Made by a program: the position numbers and the translations under genes | Part shown: one piece after another, positions 1-5,452 of the stretch | How positions within the stretch are numbered: position 1 is the stretch's first letter | How the letters are laid out: the number at the start of each line of letters is the position of its first letter | Assembly (NCBI GenBank): GCA_902494815.1 | Contig: CABUVB010000114.1 | Location: forward strand, 1 to 5,993 | Source: an uncultured Collinsella sp. | Lineage (GTDB): Bacteria > Actinomycetota > Coriobacteriia > Coriobacteriales > Coriobacteriaceae | Length of the DNA: 5,993 nt | Direction of reading: 5' to 3' | The notes under the pieces: model-generated | What the model was told of the DNA's origin: nothing | Database searches by the model: none | What the model saw: the letters and a program-made list of their open reading frames with translations, nothing else

Positions 1-672
1 AAGACCTGGAAGGTCAACAACACCATCCAGACCATCATGCCGATCCTGATCATCCCGATTCTGACCTCGCTCGTCCTGGGCATGGCCTACATCTACATCC
101 TGGCCACGCCGCTTGGCTTTGTGATGGATTGGCTCACCAGCGTGCTCGGTAGCCTGCAGGGCGGCTCCGCCGTCGTCCTGGGCCTGGTCATTGGTGTTAT
201 GACCGCCTTCGATATGGGTGGCCCCATCAACAAGACCGCTTCGACCTTTACTATGGCCATCATGGCCTCCGGCATCTACGGCCCTAACGGTATGTTCCGC
301 GTCGCCGTCGCCATTCCCCCGATCGCCTGTGGCCTCGCTGCGCTCATCGCCAAGAATAAGTTCGATGACGCCGATCGTCAGATGGGTATCTCCGCACTGT
401 TCATGGGCTGCATCGGCATTACCGAGGGCGCTATCCCCTTCGCGGTCAAGGACCTTGGCCACACCCTGCCCGGCATCTGCATCGGCTCTGCCGTGGGTGC
501 TGCCCTCGCCGCCTTCCAGGGCATCGACTGCTACGTCCCGCACGGTGGCTTTATCGTCGCCCTTGCCACCAACAACGTCGCGCTGTTCTGCCTGGACATC
601 GTGATTGGCTCCGTGGTCGCCGCTGCAATCCTGATTGCCATGAAGCCCACGCTCGATAAGCAGGCCAAGTAA
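1..672 (+). CDS. PTS fructose-family IIC membrane component, C-terminal part (5' end outside window)
   Basis: This is the sugar-translocating membrane part of a phosphotransferase system. The reading frame is open from base 1, so the start lies upstream; the ATG at 37 is an internal Met, because the preceding codons (KTWKVNNTIQTI) continue the family pattern. Of 223 visible residues, hydrophobic segments lie near 13-36, 56-70, 101-118, 154-172 and 190-214. Fructose IIC hallmarks are FDMGGPINK (70-78), GITEGAIPF (139-147) and PHGG (180-183), the GITEGAIPF stretch being the usual substrate-site region of the family. The protein ends shortly after the last membrane segment with no fused IIA or IIB domain. 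A matching IIA is encoded at the far end of the operon, and IIB must be fused N-terminally or encoded upstream, outside the window. The family assignment is secure. The substrate is not: fructose-family IIC proteins also carry other ketoses, mannose derivatives and polyols. Confidence 0.93.
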   Translation, partial: KTWKVNNTIQTIMPILIIPILTSLVLGMAYIYILATPLGFVMDWLTSVLGSLQGGSAVVLGLVIGVMTAFDMGGPINKTASTFTMAIMASGIYGPNGMFRVAVAIPPIACGLAALIAKNKFDDADRQMGISALFMGCIGITEGAIPFAVKDLGHTLPGICIGSAVGAALAAFQGIDCYVPHGGFIVALATNNVALFCLDIVIGSVVAAAILIAMKPTLDKQAK

Positions 673-686
673 ACCTTTAAGGACTC

Positions 687-747
687 CGGTTGTGCGGAGG
701 GATGGATTTGACTCCGCACAACCGCCCCTACACAACAAAATCCATCC
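687..747 (+). promoter_or_regulatory. Structured intergenic RNA element: 13-bp hairpin whose loop matches a downstream segment
   Basis: Bases 687-699 pair perfectly with 712-724 (core GGTTGTGCGGAG / CTCCGCACAACC), leaving a 12-nt loop at 700-711. Ten loop bases, GGATGGATTT at 700-709, are exactly complementary to AAATCCATCC at 738-747, giving crossed pairing as in an H-type pseudoknot. No T-run follows, so a classical terminator is unlikely. A second, weaker hairpin can form at 757-774 (GGGCCC / GGGTCC, one G-U pair). The element sits in the 144-nt gap between the IIC stop and the next gene, where it could set relative expression or mRNA stability. The pairings are seen directly; the function is inferred. 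Confidence 0.55.
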
Positions 748-800
748 GTACTGATAGGGCCCGCATCTGGGTCCCAGGGAACTTTTGTCAAAAATCCTCT

Positions 801-810
801 GGAGAAGGAG
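801..810 (+). promoter_or_regulatory. Ribosome binding site of the GatZ/KbaZ-like gene
   Basis: The purine-rich GGAGAAGGAG ends 6 nt before the ATG at 817 and fixes that start. Directly upstream, UCCU at 795-798 could pair with AGGA at 806-809 and weakly mask the site; this is a short stem of doubtful stability. Confidence 0.8.
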
Positions 811-816
811 AACAAA

Positions 817-2091
817 ATGTCCAACCTCACCATCCGCCAGGCCGTTCAGGGCATGCTCAAGCTGCAGGATAGCGGCGATCACGCAACCATGGTCGGCATT
901 GGCCCCATGAGCCCCAACCTGATTCAGGCCGTGTTCGAGCTTGCCAAGGACGAGGATTTCCCGCCCATGTTTATCGCCAGCCGCAACCAGGTCGATATGG
1001 ACGAGATGGGCGCCGGCTACGTCAACGGTTGGGACCAGACGCGCTTTGCCGCCGACATCAAGAAGGTCGCCGACGAGGTGGGTTACACCGGCCCGTACTA
1101 CCTGTGCCGCGATCACGGCGGTCCGTGGCAGCGCGACGAGGAGCGTAACGCCCACCTGCCCGAGGACGAGGCCATGGAGCTCGCCCGCAAGTCCTTCGTC
1201 GCCGACATGGAGGCAGGCTTTGACCTGCTGATGGTCGACCCCACCAAGGACCCCTATCAGATCGGCAAGGTTATTCCGCTCGACGTGGTGCTTCGCCGCA
1301 CGATCGATCTTATCGACTACCTTGAGCAGTACCGTCGCGAGCATAACCTGCCCGAGGTCGCCTATGAGGTCGGTACCGAGGAGACCAATGGCGGCTTGAC
1401 TTCTACCGATAAGTACGAGGAGTTCATTTCTCAGCTGCAGCCCGAGCTCGAGAAGCGCGGCTGCCCCATGCCCACCTTTATCGTCGGTCAGACCGGCACG
1501 CTTACCCGTTGGACCGAGCAGGTCGGCCATTACAACTTTAAGAACGCCCGCGAGCTCGCCGACATGGCAAAGCGCTACGGCGTGGGCCTGAAGGAGCACA
1601 ACGCCGACTACCTGGACGACGCGACGCTGCTCGAGCACATCCCGGCTCACGTGACGGCCTCCAATGTCGCCCCTCAGTACGGCACCGAGGAGACCCGCGC
1701 CTACCTCAAGCTCTGCGCTACCGAGCAGATTCTGGTCGACAACGGCCTGTGCGACGATCCCTCCGACCTGTATCACACGCTGCTGGTCAAGGCTATCAAG
1801 ACCGAGCGTTGGCGCAAGTGGATGACCGGCGACGACGTTAACCTGCAGGTTGACGACATTCTGGCCGACGACGAGCTCAGCCTGAAGATCCTGGATGTCT
1901 CCGGCCACTACGCCTTTAACGATCCCGAGGTCAAGGAGCAGGTCGAGAAACTCTATCGCAACCTCGCTGCCCAGGACATCGACGGCAAGCGCTTTGTGAT
2001 CGAGCACATCAAGCGCCCGATCAAGCAGTACGTCGTCGGCCTTAACCTCAAGGGCGTCACGAGCCGCATCGAGAAGGCTCTCGAGGACTAA
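817..2091 (+). CDS. Divergent GatZ/KbaZ-family protein (class II D-tagatose-bisphosphate aldolase, non-catalytic-subunit family)
   Basis: At 424 residues this matches the GatZ/KbaZ length (about 420) and the family's TIM-barrel pattern. Visible landmarks are SRNQVD (55-60, where GatZ usually has a TSNQV-like stretch), RDHGGPW (98-104, in place of GDHLGP), MVDPTKDP (139-146, in place of a LDASM-like stretch), YEVGTEE..GG (183-193, in place of IGTEVP..GG) and LKEHNADYL (258-266). In characterised enterobacterial systems GatZ or KbaZ stabilises and activates the catalytic subunit GatY or KbaY, which splits D-tagatose 1,6-bisphosphate into dihydroxyacetone phosphate and glyceraldehyde 3-phosphate. 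No GatY/KbaY gene is in the window. The substitutions at conserved positions put this protein in a side branch, so its substrate and even its non-catalytic status are open. It is likely cytosolic, as no signal peptide or membrane segment is visible. The start is well supported by the ribosome binding site. Family membership is fairly sure; the reaction is not. Confidence 0.82.
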   Translation: MSNLTIRQAVQGMLKLQDSGDHATMVGIGPMSPNLIQAVFELAKDEDFPPMFIASRNQVDMDEMGAGYVNGWDQTRFAADIKKVADEVGYTGPYYLCRDHGGPWQRDEERNAHLPEDEAMELARKSFVADMEAGFDLLMVDPTKDPYQIGKVIPLDVVLRRTIDLIDYLEQYRREHNLPEVAYEVGTEETNGGLTSTDKYEEFISQLQPELEKRGCPMPTFIVGQTGTLTRWTEQVGHYNFKNARELADMAKRYGVGLKEHNADYLDDATLLEHIPAHVTASNVAPQYGTEETRAYLKLCATEQILVDNGLCDDPSDLYHTLLVKAIKTERWRKWMTGDDVNLQVDDILADDELSLKILDVSGHYAFNDPEVKEQVEKLYRNLAAQDIDGKRFVIEHIKRPIKQYVVGLNLKGVTSRIEKALED

Positions 2092-2096
2092 GTAGT

Positions 2097-2120
2097 TCCG
2101 GCGTTTTGACAAACGCCGGA
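2097..2120 (+). other. Perfect 10-bp hairpin just after the GatZ/KbaZ-like stop codon
   Basis: TCCGGCGTTT at 2097-2106 pairs completely with AAACGCCGGA at 2111-2120 around a TGAC loop, beginning 5 nt after the stop codon. What follows is GC-rich with no T-run, so it does not look like a standard intrinsic terminator. It may protect or define an mRNA 3' end after processing, or act as an imperfect terminator. The structure is seen; the role is inferred. Confidence 0.6.
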
Positions 2121-2253
2121 CCGGTCGACGCTGCGCGAGCATCTGCCGGGCAATCTGGCGCTCAAGCCGTCGCTCGCGTACCAAAGTACGCTTCGCTCCT
2201 CTTTCGCACCACCTTGCCACGGCAGCTGCCCGCTCGCTGACGTTGGTTCGACC
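2121..2253. repeat. Imperfect long palindrome (candidate dispersed intergenic repeat)
   Basis: This stretch folds on itself in nested blocks: GGTCGA (2123-2128) with TCGACC (2248-2253); GCGAGC (2135-2140) with GCTCGC (2232-2237); CTGCCGGGCAA (2143-2153) with 2214-2225, one bulge; and at the centre GCGTAC (2176-2181) with GTACGC (2186-2191) around a CAAA loop. It fills most of the 218-nt gap before the transaldolase gene, and no gene is evident in it. One arm resembles 5453-5481. The rest of the gap, 2254-2295, shows no convincing promoter. The form resembles REP- or MITE-type elements, but no terminal repeats with target duplication were seen. Confidence 0.5.
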
Positions 2254-2295
2254 AGTGATTGAGCCGTTGTCCTTAGATTGCTAGCTATTCATTTG

Positions 2296-2301
2296 AAGGA
2301 G
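2296..2301 (+). promoter_or_regulatory. Ribosome binding site of the transaldolase gene
   Basis: AAGGAG lies 8 nt before the ATG at 2310 and supports that start, which also gives the standard family N-terminus MKFFIDTAN. Confidence 0.8.
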
Positions 2302-2309
2302 TTTGTACC

Positions 2310-2993
2310 ATGAAGTTCTTTATCGATACCGCCAACCTTGACGAGATCGCCGAGGCCAAGAGCTGGGGCTGCCTTGCCGGCGTCACCACCAATCCGTCCC
2401 TGTACGCCAAGACCGGCGGTAAGCTCGCCGACTTTGAGCCCCATATGCTCAAGATTGCCGAGCTCTGCGAGGGTCTGCCCGTGTCCGCCGAGTCCACCGC
2501 GACTACTGCCGAGGGCATGATCGAGGAGGGCAAGCGTCTTGCCGCCCTCGCTCCCAACATCGTGGTTAAGCTTCCCGTGTGCGAGGCCGGCCTCGCCGCC
2601 TGCCGCGCCCTGGCCGACGCAGGCGTGCGCGTCAACATGACGCTTGTTTTCTCGCCGACCCAGGCCTTGATGGCCGCCAACGCCGGCGCTCGCTACATCA
2701 GTCCGTTTGTGGGACGCTTCGATGACATCGCCGAGGACGGTATCTCGCAGCTCGACAACGTTGTGACCTGCATCAAGAACTATGACTGGACTGGTAAGAA
2801 CGTCGATGACACCGTCGAGATCATCACTGCATCCGTCCGCACGCCTAATCACGTGACCCAGGCGGCACTGCTCGGTGCCGATATTGCGACCGTCCCCATG
2901 GCTGCTCTTAAGAAATGCCTGCATCATCCGCTGACCGACCAGGGCCTTGCCTCGTTCGAGGCTGACTGGCAGAAGGTCGTCGCTCAGGCTTAA
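2310..2993 (+). CDS. tal: Transaldolase, short TalC/FSA-type (class I aldolase)
   Basis: This 227-residue protein is the full length of the small transaldolase/fructose-6-phosphate aldolase family. Visible motifs are FIDTAN (4-9, with Asp6), GVTTNPSL (24-31), VVKLPV (85-90, with Lys87 as the expected Schiff-base lysine), NMTLVFS (109-115), SPFVGR (131-136), TASVRTP (173-179) and HPLTD (206-210). Two positions separate transaldolases from fructose-6-phosphate aldolase: the Gln59 position of E. coli FSA is Glu61 here (VSAES), and its Tyr131 position is Phe133 here. Both favour true transaldolase, which moves a dihydroxyacetone unit between sugar phosphates in the non-oxidative pentose phosphate pathway. 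It sits directly before a split transketolase, its usual metabolic partner. Automatic annotation may call it FSA. The family is near certain; the exact activity is inferred from those residues. Confidence 0.93.
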   Translation: MKFFIDTANLDEIAEAKSWGCLAGVTTNPSLYAKTGGKLADFEPHMLKIAELCEGLPVSAESTATTAEGMIEEGKRLAALAPNIVVKLPVCEAGLAACRALADAGVRVNMTLVFSPTQALMAANAGARYISPFVGRFDDIAEDGISQLDNVVTCIKNYDWTGKNVDDTVEIITASVRTPNHVTQAALLGADIATVPMAALKKCLHHPLTDQGLASFEADWQKVVAQA

Positions 2994-3004
2994 CGAGTGG
3001 ATTG

Positions 3005-3040
3005 CCCCGGCATCGCGTCATCCGGTGCCGGGGTTGTTCT
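3005..3040 (+). terminator. Attenuator-like hairpin between transaldolase and transketolase genes
   Basis: Bases 3005-3015 (CCCCGGCATCG) pair with 3023-3033 (CGGTGCCGGGG) with one G-U pair and a 7-nt loop, followed by TTGTTCT. The GC stem plus a short, impure T-rich tail looks like a weak intrinsic terminator inside the operon. It could lower expression of the transketolase and IIA genes relative to upstream genes. Complete termination is unlikely, since no promoter is evident before the next start. Confidence 0.5.
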
Positions 3041-3043
3041 CAA

Positions 3044-3050
3044 GAGAGGA
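3044..3050 (+). promoter_or_regulatory. Ribosome binding site deciding the transketolase N-subunit start
   Basis: GAGAGGA lies 6 nt before the ATG at 3057. It favours this start over the in-frame GTG at 2997, which would add 20 residues translated through the 3005-3033 hairpin and unlike the family N-terminus. Confidence 0.75.
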
Positions 3051-3056
3051 ATTCGT

Positions 3057-3887
3057 ATGACCAACCAGGAGCTGGCGAAGGTCGCCAATGAGGTCAGGAA
3101 GGGTGTCGTGACTGCGGTTCACGCGGCCAAGTCGGGACACCCGGGTGGATCGCTCGGTGCTGCCGACATCATGACGTATCTGTACTTTGAGGAAATGAAT
3201 ATCGATCCTGCCGACCCTCACAAGGCCGATCGCGATCGCTTTGTGCTCTCCAAGGGTCACGCGGCGCCGGGCCTGTATTCGGTGTTGGCAAATCGCGGCT
3301 ATTTTCCCGTCGAAGAGCTCGAGACGCTCCGTCATATTGGCAGCCGACTGCAGGGCCATCCCAACATGAACGATGCCCCGGGTGTTGATATGTCCACCGG
3401 ATCGCTCGGTCAGGGCATCTCTGCTGCGGTTGGAATGGCGCTCGCTGCAAAGCACTGGGGTGACAGCTACCGCGTCTACACGCTGTTGGGCGACGGCGAG
3501 TGCGAGGAGGGCCAGGTGTGGGAGGCGGCCATGTTCGCCGGCAACCACGACCTGGATAACCTCGTCGCTATCGTCGATCATAATGGCCTGCAAATTGACG
3601 GCAGTATCGACGAAGTTAACTCGGCTATGCCACTTGCCGACAAGTTCCGCGCTTTTAAGTGGCATGTGATCGAGCTCGCCGACGGTAACGACATGGCGCA
3701 GATTGCCGCCGCCTTTGCCGAGGCTCGCAAAGTGAGCGCCTCGCCTGTGGCCATTATCGCCGAGACGGTGAAGGGCAAAGGCGTCTCCTTTATGGAAAAC
3801 CAGGTGGGCTGGCACGGCAAGGCGCCCAACGATGAACAGTTTGAGCAGGCCATGGCCGAGCTCGCAGCAGCAGGGAAGGAGCTCTAA
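3057..3887 (+). CDS. Transketolase, N-terminal (thiamine diphosphate pyrophosphate-binding) subunit
   Basis: This 276-residue protein corresponds to the first domain of full-length transketolase. Visible motifs are KSGHPGGS (25-32), SKGHAAP (65-71), LQGHP (98-102), STGSLGQG (113-120), and the thiamine diphosphate/metal motif that opens with GDGECEEGQ (145-153) and closes with DHN (174-176). With the next gene product it would form the cytosolic enzyme that transfers two-carbon ketol units between sugar phosphates, such as xylulose 5-phosphate with ribose 5-phosphate or erythrose 4-phosphate. The split two-gene form is common in Firmicutes, Actinobacteria and archaea. Its stop overlaps the next start by one base (TAATG), a translational coupling suited to a 1:1 complex. 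An enzyme acting on a different ketose phosphate, as in some sugar-specific transketolase-like pairs, cannot be excluded. Confidence 0.94.
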   Translation: MTNQELAKVANEVRKGVVTAVHAAKSGHPGGSLGAADIMTYLYFEEMNIDPADPHKADRDRFVLSKGHAAPGLYSVLANRGYFPVEELETLRHIGSRLQGHPNMNDAPGVDMSTGSLGQGISAAVGMALAAKHWGDSYRVYTLLGDGECEEGQVWEAAMFAGNHDLDNLVAIVDHNGLQIDGSIDEVNSAMPLADKFRAFKWHVIELADGNDMAQIAAAFAEARKVSASPVAIIAETVKGKGVSFMENQVGWHGKAPNDEQFEQAMAELAAAGKEL

Positions 3888-4825
3888 TGGCAGACGTCAA
3901 AAAAGTCGCCACGCGCGTTAGCTATGGCGAGGCACTCGTCGAGCTGGGCAATGAGCACGATGACTTTGTAGTGCTCGATGCCGACCTGGCCGCCGCCACG
4001 CAGACCGGTAAGTTTAAGGCTGCGCACCCTGAGCGCTTCTACGATGCCGGCATTGCCGAGAGCAACTTGATGGGGCTTGCCGCCGGCATTGCAACCACGG
4101 GCCACGTCGCCTTTGCGAGCACCTTTGCCATGTTCGCCGCCGGCCGCGCGTACGAGCAGGTGCGCAACTCCATCGGCTATCCGCACCTCAACGTCAAAAT
4201 TGGCGCTACGCATGCGGGCATCTCGGTCGGTGAAGACGGCGCTACGCATCAGTGCTGCGAGGATATCGCGCTCATGCGCACGATTCCGGGTATGACGGTG
4301 GTCGTTCCCGCCGACGACGTCGAGGCTCGTGCCTGTGTGCGCGCCGCCTATGAGTTTGAGGGCCCGGTTTACATGCGCTTCGGCCGCCTGGCAACACCGG
4401 TCATCAACGATCACGAGGACTATGAGTTCAAGATTGGTCGCGGCGTGGTCGTGCGCGAGGGGTCCGATGTGACCATCGTCGCTTGTGGCCTTATGGTCGC
4501 CGAGGCGCTTGAGGCTGCCGAGGCGCTCGCTGCCGATGGCATCGAAGCCGAGGTCATCAATATGCATACGATCAAGCCGCTCGATGAACGCCTGGTGGTT
4601 GCCAGCGCCAAGAAGACCGGCCGCGTGGTCACTGCCGAGGAGCATTCGATTATCGGCGGTCTTGGCGAGGCCGTTGCCTCGGTGCTCGCGGAGCAGCATC
4701 CAGTGCCGATGCGTCGCGTCGGCGTGCACGATGTGTACGGCGAGTCCGGCCCTGCGGTCGATTTGCTGCATAAGTACGGTTTGGACGCCGACGGCATCGA
4801 AGCCGCGGTCAGGTCCGTGTTGTAA
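3887..4825 (+). CDS. Transketolase, C-terminal (pyrimidine-binding plus C-terminal domain) subunit
   Basis: This 312-residue protein is the partner of the preceding gene, which it overlaps by one base, with a GGAAGGAG ribosome binding site inside the end of that gene. It starts at the pyrimidine-binding domain: DADLAAATQT (31-40), then RFYDAGIAESNLMGLAAGIA (50-69) holding the catalytic cofactor-activating Glu58, followed by ASTFAMF (77-83) and THAGISVGEDGATHQ (108-122) at the active site. The C-terminal transketolase domain begins around residue 185, with VTIVACG and TAEEHSIIGGLGEAV as its typical stretches. Length and order match other split transketolase C-subunits. Related families with this fold are 1-deoxyxylulose-5-phosphate synthase and E1-beta dehydrogenase subunits, but the N-subunit and the GEDGATHQ motif point to transketolase. 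No missing key residues were noticed. Confidence 0.94.
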   Translation: MADVKKVATRVSYGEALVELGNEHDDFVVLDADLAAATQTGKFKAAHPERFYDAGIAESNLMGLAAGIATTGHVAFASTFAMFAAGRAYEQVRNSIGYPHLNVKIGATHAGISVGEDGATHQCCEDIALMRTIPGMTVVVPADDVEARACVRAAYEFEGPVYMRFGRLATPVINDHEDYEFKIGRGVVVREGSDVTIVACGLMVAEALEAAEALAADGIEAEVINMHTIKPLDERLVVASAKKTGRVVTAEEHSIIGGLGEAVASVLAEQHPVPMRRVGVHDVYGESGPAVDLLHKYGLDADGIEAAVRSVL

Positions 4826-4830
4826 GGAGG
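4826..4830 (+). promoter_or_regulatory. Ribosome binding site of the PTS IIA gene
   Basis: GGAGG follows immediately after the transketolase stop codon and lies 7 nt before the ATG at 4838. The 12-nt gap between genes implies co-transcription. Confidence 0.8.
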
Positions 4831-4837
4831 GTTCTAC

Positions 4838-5290
4838 ATGGGATTTGTATCTGCCAACCAGGTGACGATTGGACATGCATCGGCCTCACGCGAGGACGCG
4901 CTGCATTATTTGTCCGAGCAGGCTGTTGAGCTTGGCTTTGCCGATGACGCGTCCGCTGTTGAAGCCGCGTTCATTGCTCGCGAAAACGAGGCCGAGACTG
5001 GCCTCGTCGCCGGGTTTGCCGTTCCGCATGCCAAGAGCGATGCGATTCATACGCCGGGTGTGGCCGTGCTCAAACTGGCCGAGCCCGTTGAATGGCCGAG
5101 CTTTGATGGCGTACCCGTCGATGTTGCGCTCGCGCTGTACGTGCCCGCCGGCGAGGCTGGAACCACGCACCTGCGTCTGCTCTCCAAGGCTGCCGTGATG
5201 CTGATGGACGCCGGCTTCCGTGACAAGGTGCGCGCGAGCACCGATCCCGTTGAAATTGCGGAGCTCATCAATAGCGGACTCGAAGACTAG
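4838..5290 (+). CDS. PTS EIIA type-2 (fructose/mannitol family) phosphocarrier protein
   Basis: This 150-residue protein is a complete, stand-alone IIA type-2 domain. It takes phosphate from HPr and passes it to IIB of the same transporter on the cytoplasmic side. The phosphorylated histidine is expected to be His64 in GFAVPHAKSDAIHTPGVAVL (59-78), the characteristic segment. The rest fits the domain: an N-terminal helix with the conserved position of an E(N)EAETG stretch (49-55), a middle strand region PVDVALALYVPA, and a C-terminal STDPVEIAELI helix. It closes the operon and most simply serves the fructose-family IIC encoded at 1-672, although four enzyme genes lie between them. A regulatory PtsN-like role is a possible alternative but less likely, given the IIC in the same operon. 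Confidence 0.92.
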   Translation: MGFVSANQVTIGHASASREDALHYLSEQAVELGFADDASAVEAAFIARENEAETGLVAGFAVPHAKSDAIHTPGVAVLKLAEPVEWPSFDGVPVDVALALYVPAGEAGTTHLRLLSKAAVMLMDAGFRDKVRASTDPVEIAELINSGLED

Positions 5291-5332
5291 AACGGTCGTC
5301 CCGTTCAATCAATCGATCCTTCTCCAAGGAAA

Positions 5333-5375
5333 AGGGCCACGACGCCATATGGGTGTCGCGGCCCTGTTTGCGTTT
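5333..5375. terminator. Intrinsic terminator at the end of the sugar operon, possibly bidirectional
   Basis: A 13-pair stem runs from 5333-5346 to 5352-5365 (AGGGCC / GGCCCT outer part, one A-C mismatch, one G-U pair, loop ATATG). On the plus strand it is followed by TGTTTGCGTTT. On the minus strand the stem is followed by TTTT (plus-strand AAAA before it), so it could also stop read-through from larE. A smaller 6-bp hairpin, GAACGG (5290-5295) with CCGTTC (5301-5306), overlaps the IIA stop codon. Confidence 0.75.
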
Positions 5376-5378
5376 CCC

Positions 5379-5421
5379 CAGGTAAAACCTGCCAAAACAA
5401 ACCTGTCCCTTATTGACAGGT
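5379..5421. repeat. Cluster of four CAGGT/ACCTG words forming two small hairpins
   Basis: CAGGT (5379-5383) pairs with ACCTG (5387-5391) around AAA, and ACCTGTC (5401-5407) pairs with GACAGGT (5415-5421) around a 7-nt loop. AAACCTG recurs directly at 5385 and 5399, 14 nt apart. On the minus strand the second hairpin is followed by TTTGTTTTGG, so it can serve as a terminator for larE-side transcripts. It could also be part of a small dispersed repeat. Confidence 0.45.
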
Positions 5422-5452
5422 CAGTTAACGCAGTCCAGGTTGAGCATATGCG

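Noticed and set aside
37..39. ATG at 37 as the start of the IIC gene
   Set aside because: The frame is open to base 1, the upstream codons fit the family, and a IIC protein of 211 residues would lack several membrane segments.
688..723. Hairpin after the IIC gene as an intrinsic terminator
   Set aside because: No T-run follows on either side; the downstream sequence is CGCCCCTACAC.
690..872. Small plus-strand open frame (60 codons) across the structured gap
   Set aside because: It runs through the hairpin and overlaps the next gene out of frame, with no ribosome binding site or recognisable product.
2254..2295. Possible promoter before the transaldolase gene
   Set aside because: TTGTCC at 2267 has no acceptable -10 hexamer at 16-18 nt; the match is no better than chance.
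2289..2927. Minus-strand open frame (212 codons) opposite the transaldolase gene
   Set aside because: Antisense shadow; the plus strand encodes a complete transaldolase with a ribosome binding site.
2997..3056. In-frame GTG start that would extend the transketolase N-subunit by 20 residues
   Set aside because: The extension is translated from a strong hairpin, lacks a good ribosome binding site, and does not resemble the family; ATG at 3057 has GAGAGGA at the right distance.
3018..3815. Minus-strand open frame (265 codons) opposite the transketolase N-subunit
   Set aside because: Antisense shadow of a gene with intact catalytic motifs; its His- and Arg-rich translation is typical of out-of-frame reading.
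3884..4876. Long open frame on the minus strand (330 codons) opposite the transketolase C-subunit
   Set aside because: It mirrors a clearly conserved plus-strand gene. High GC content suppresses stops in the opposite frame, the translation has no recognisable family pattern, and no ribosome binding site was seen.
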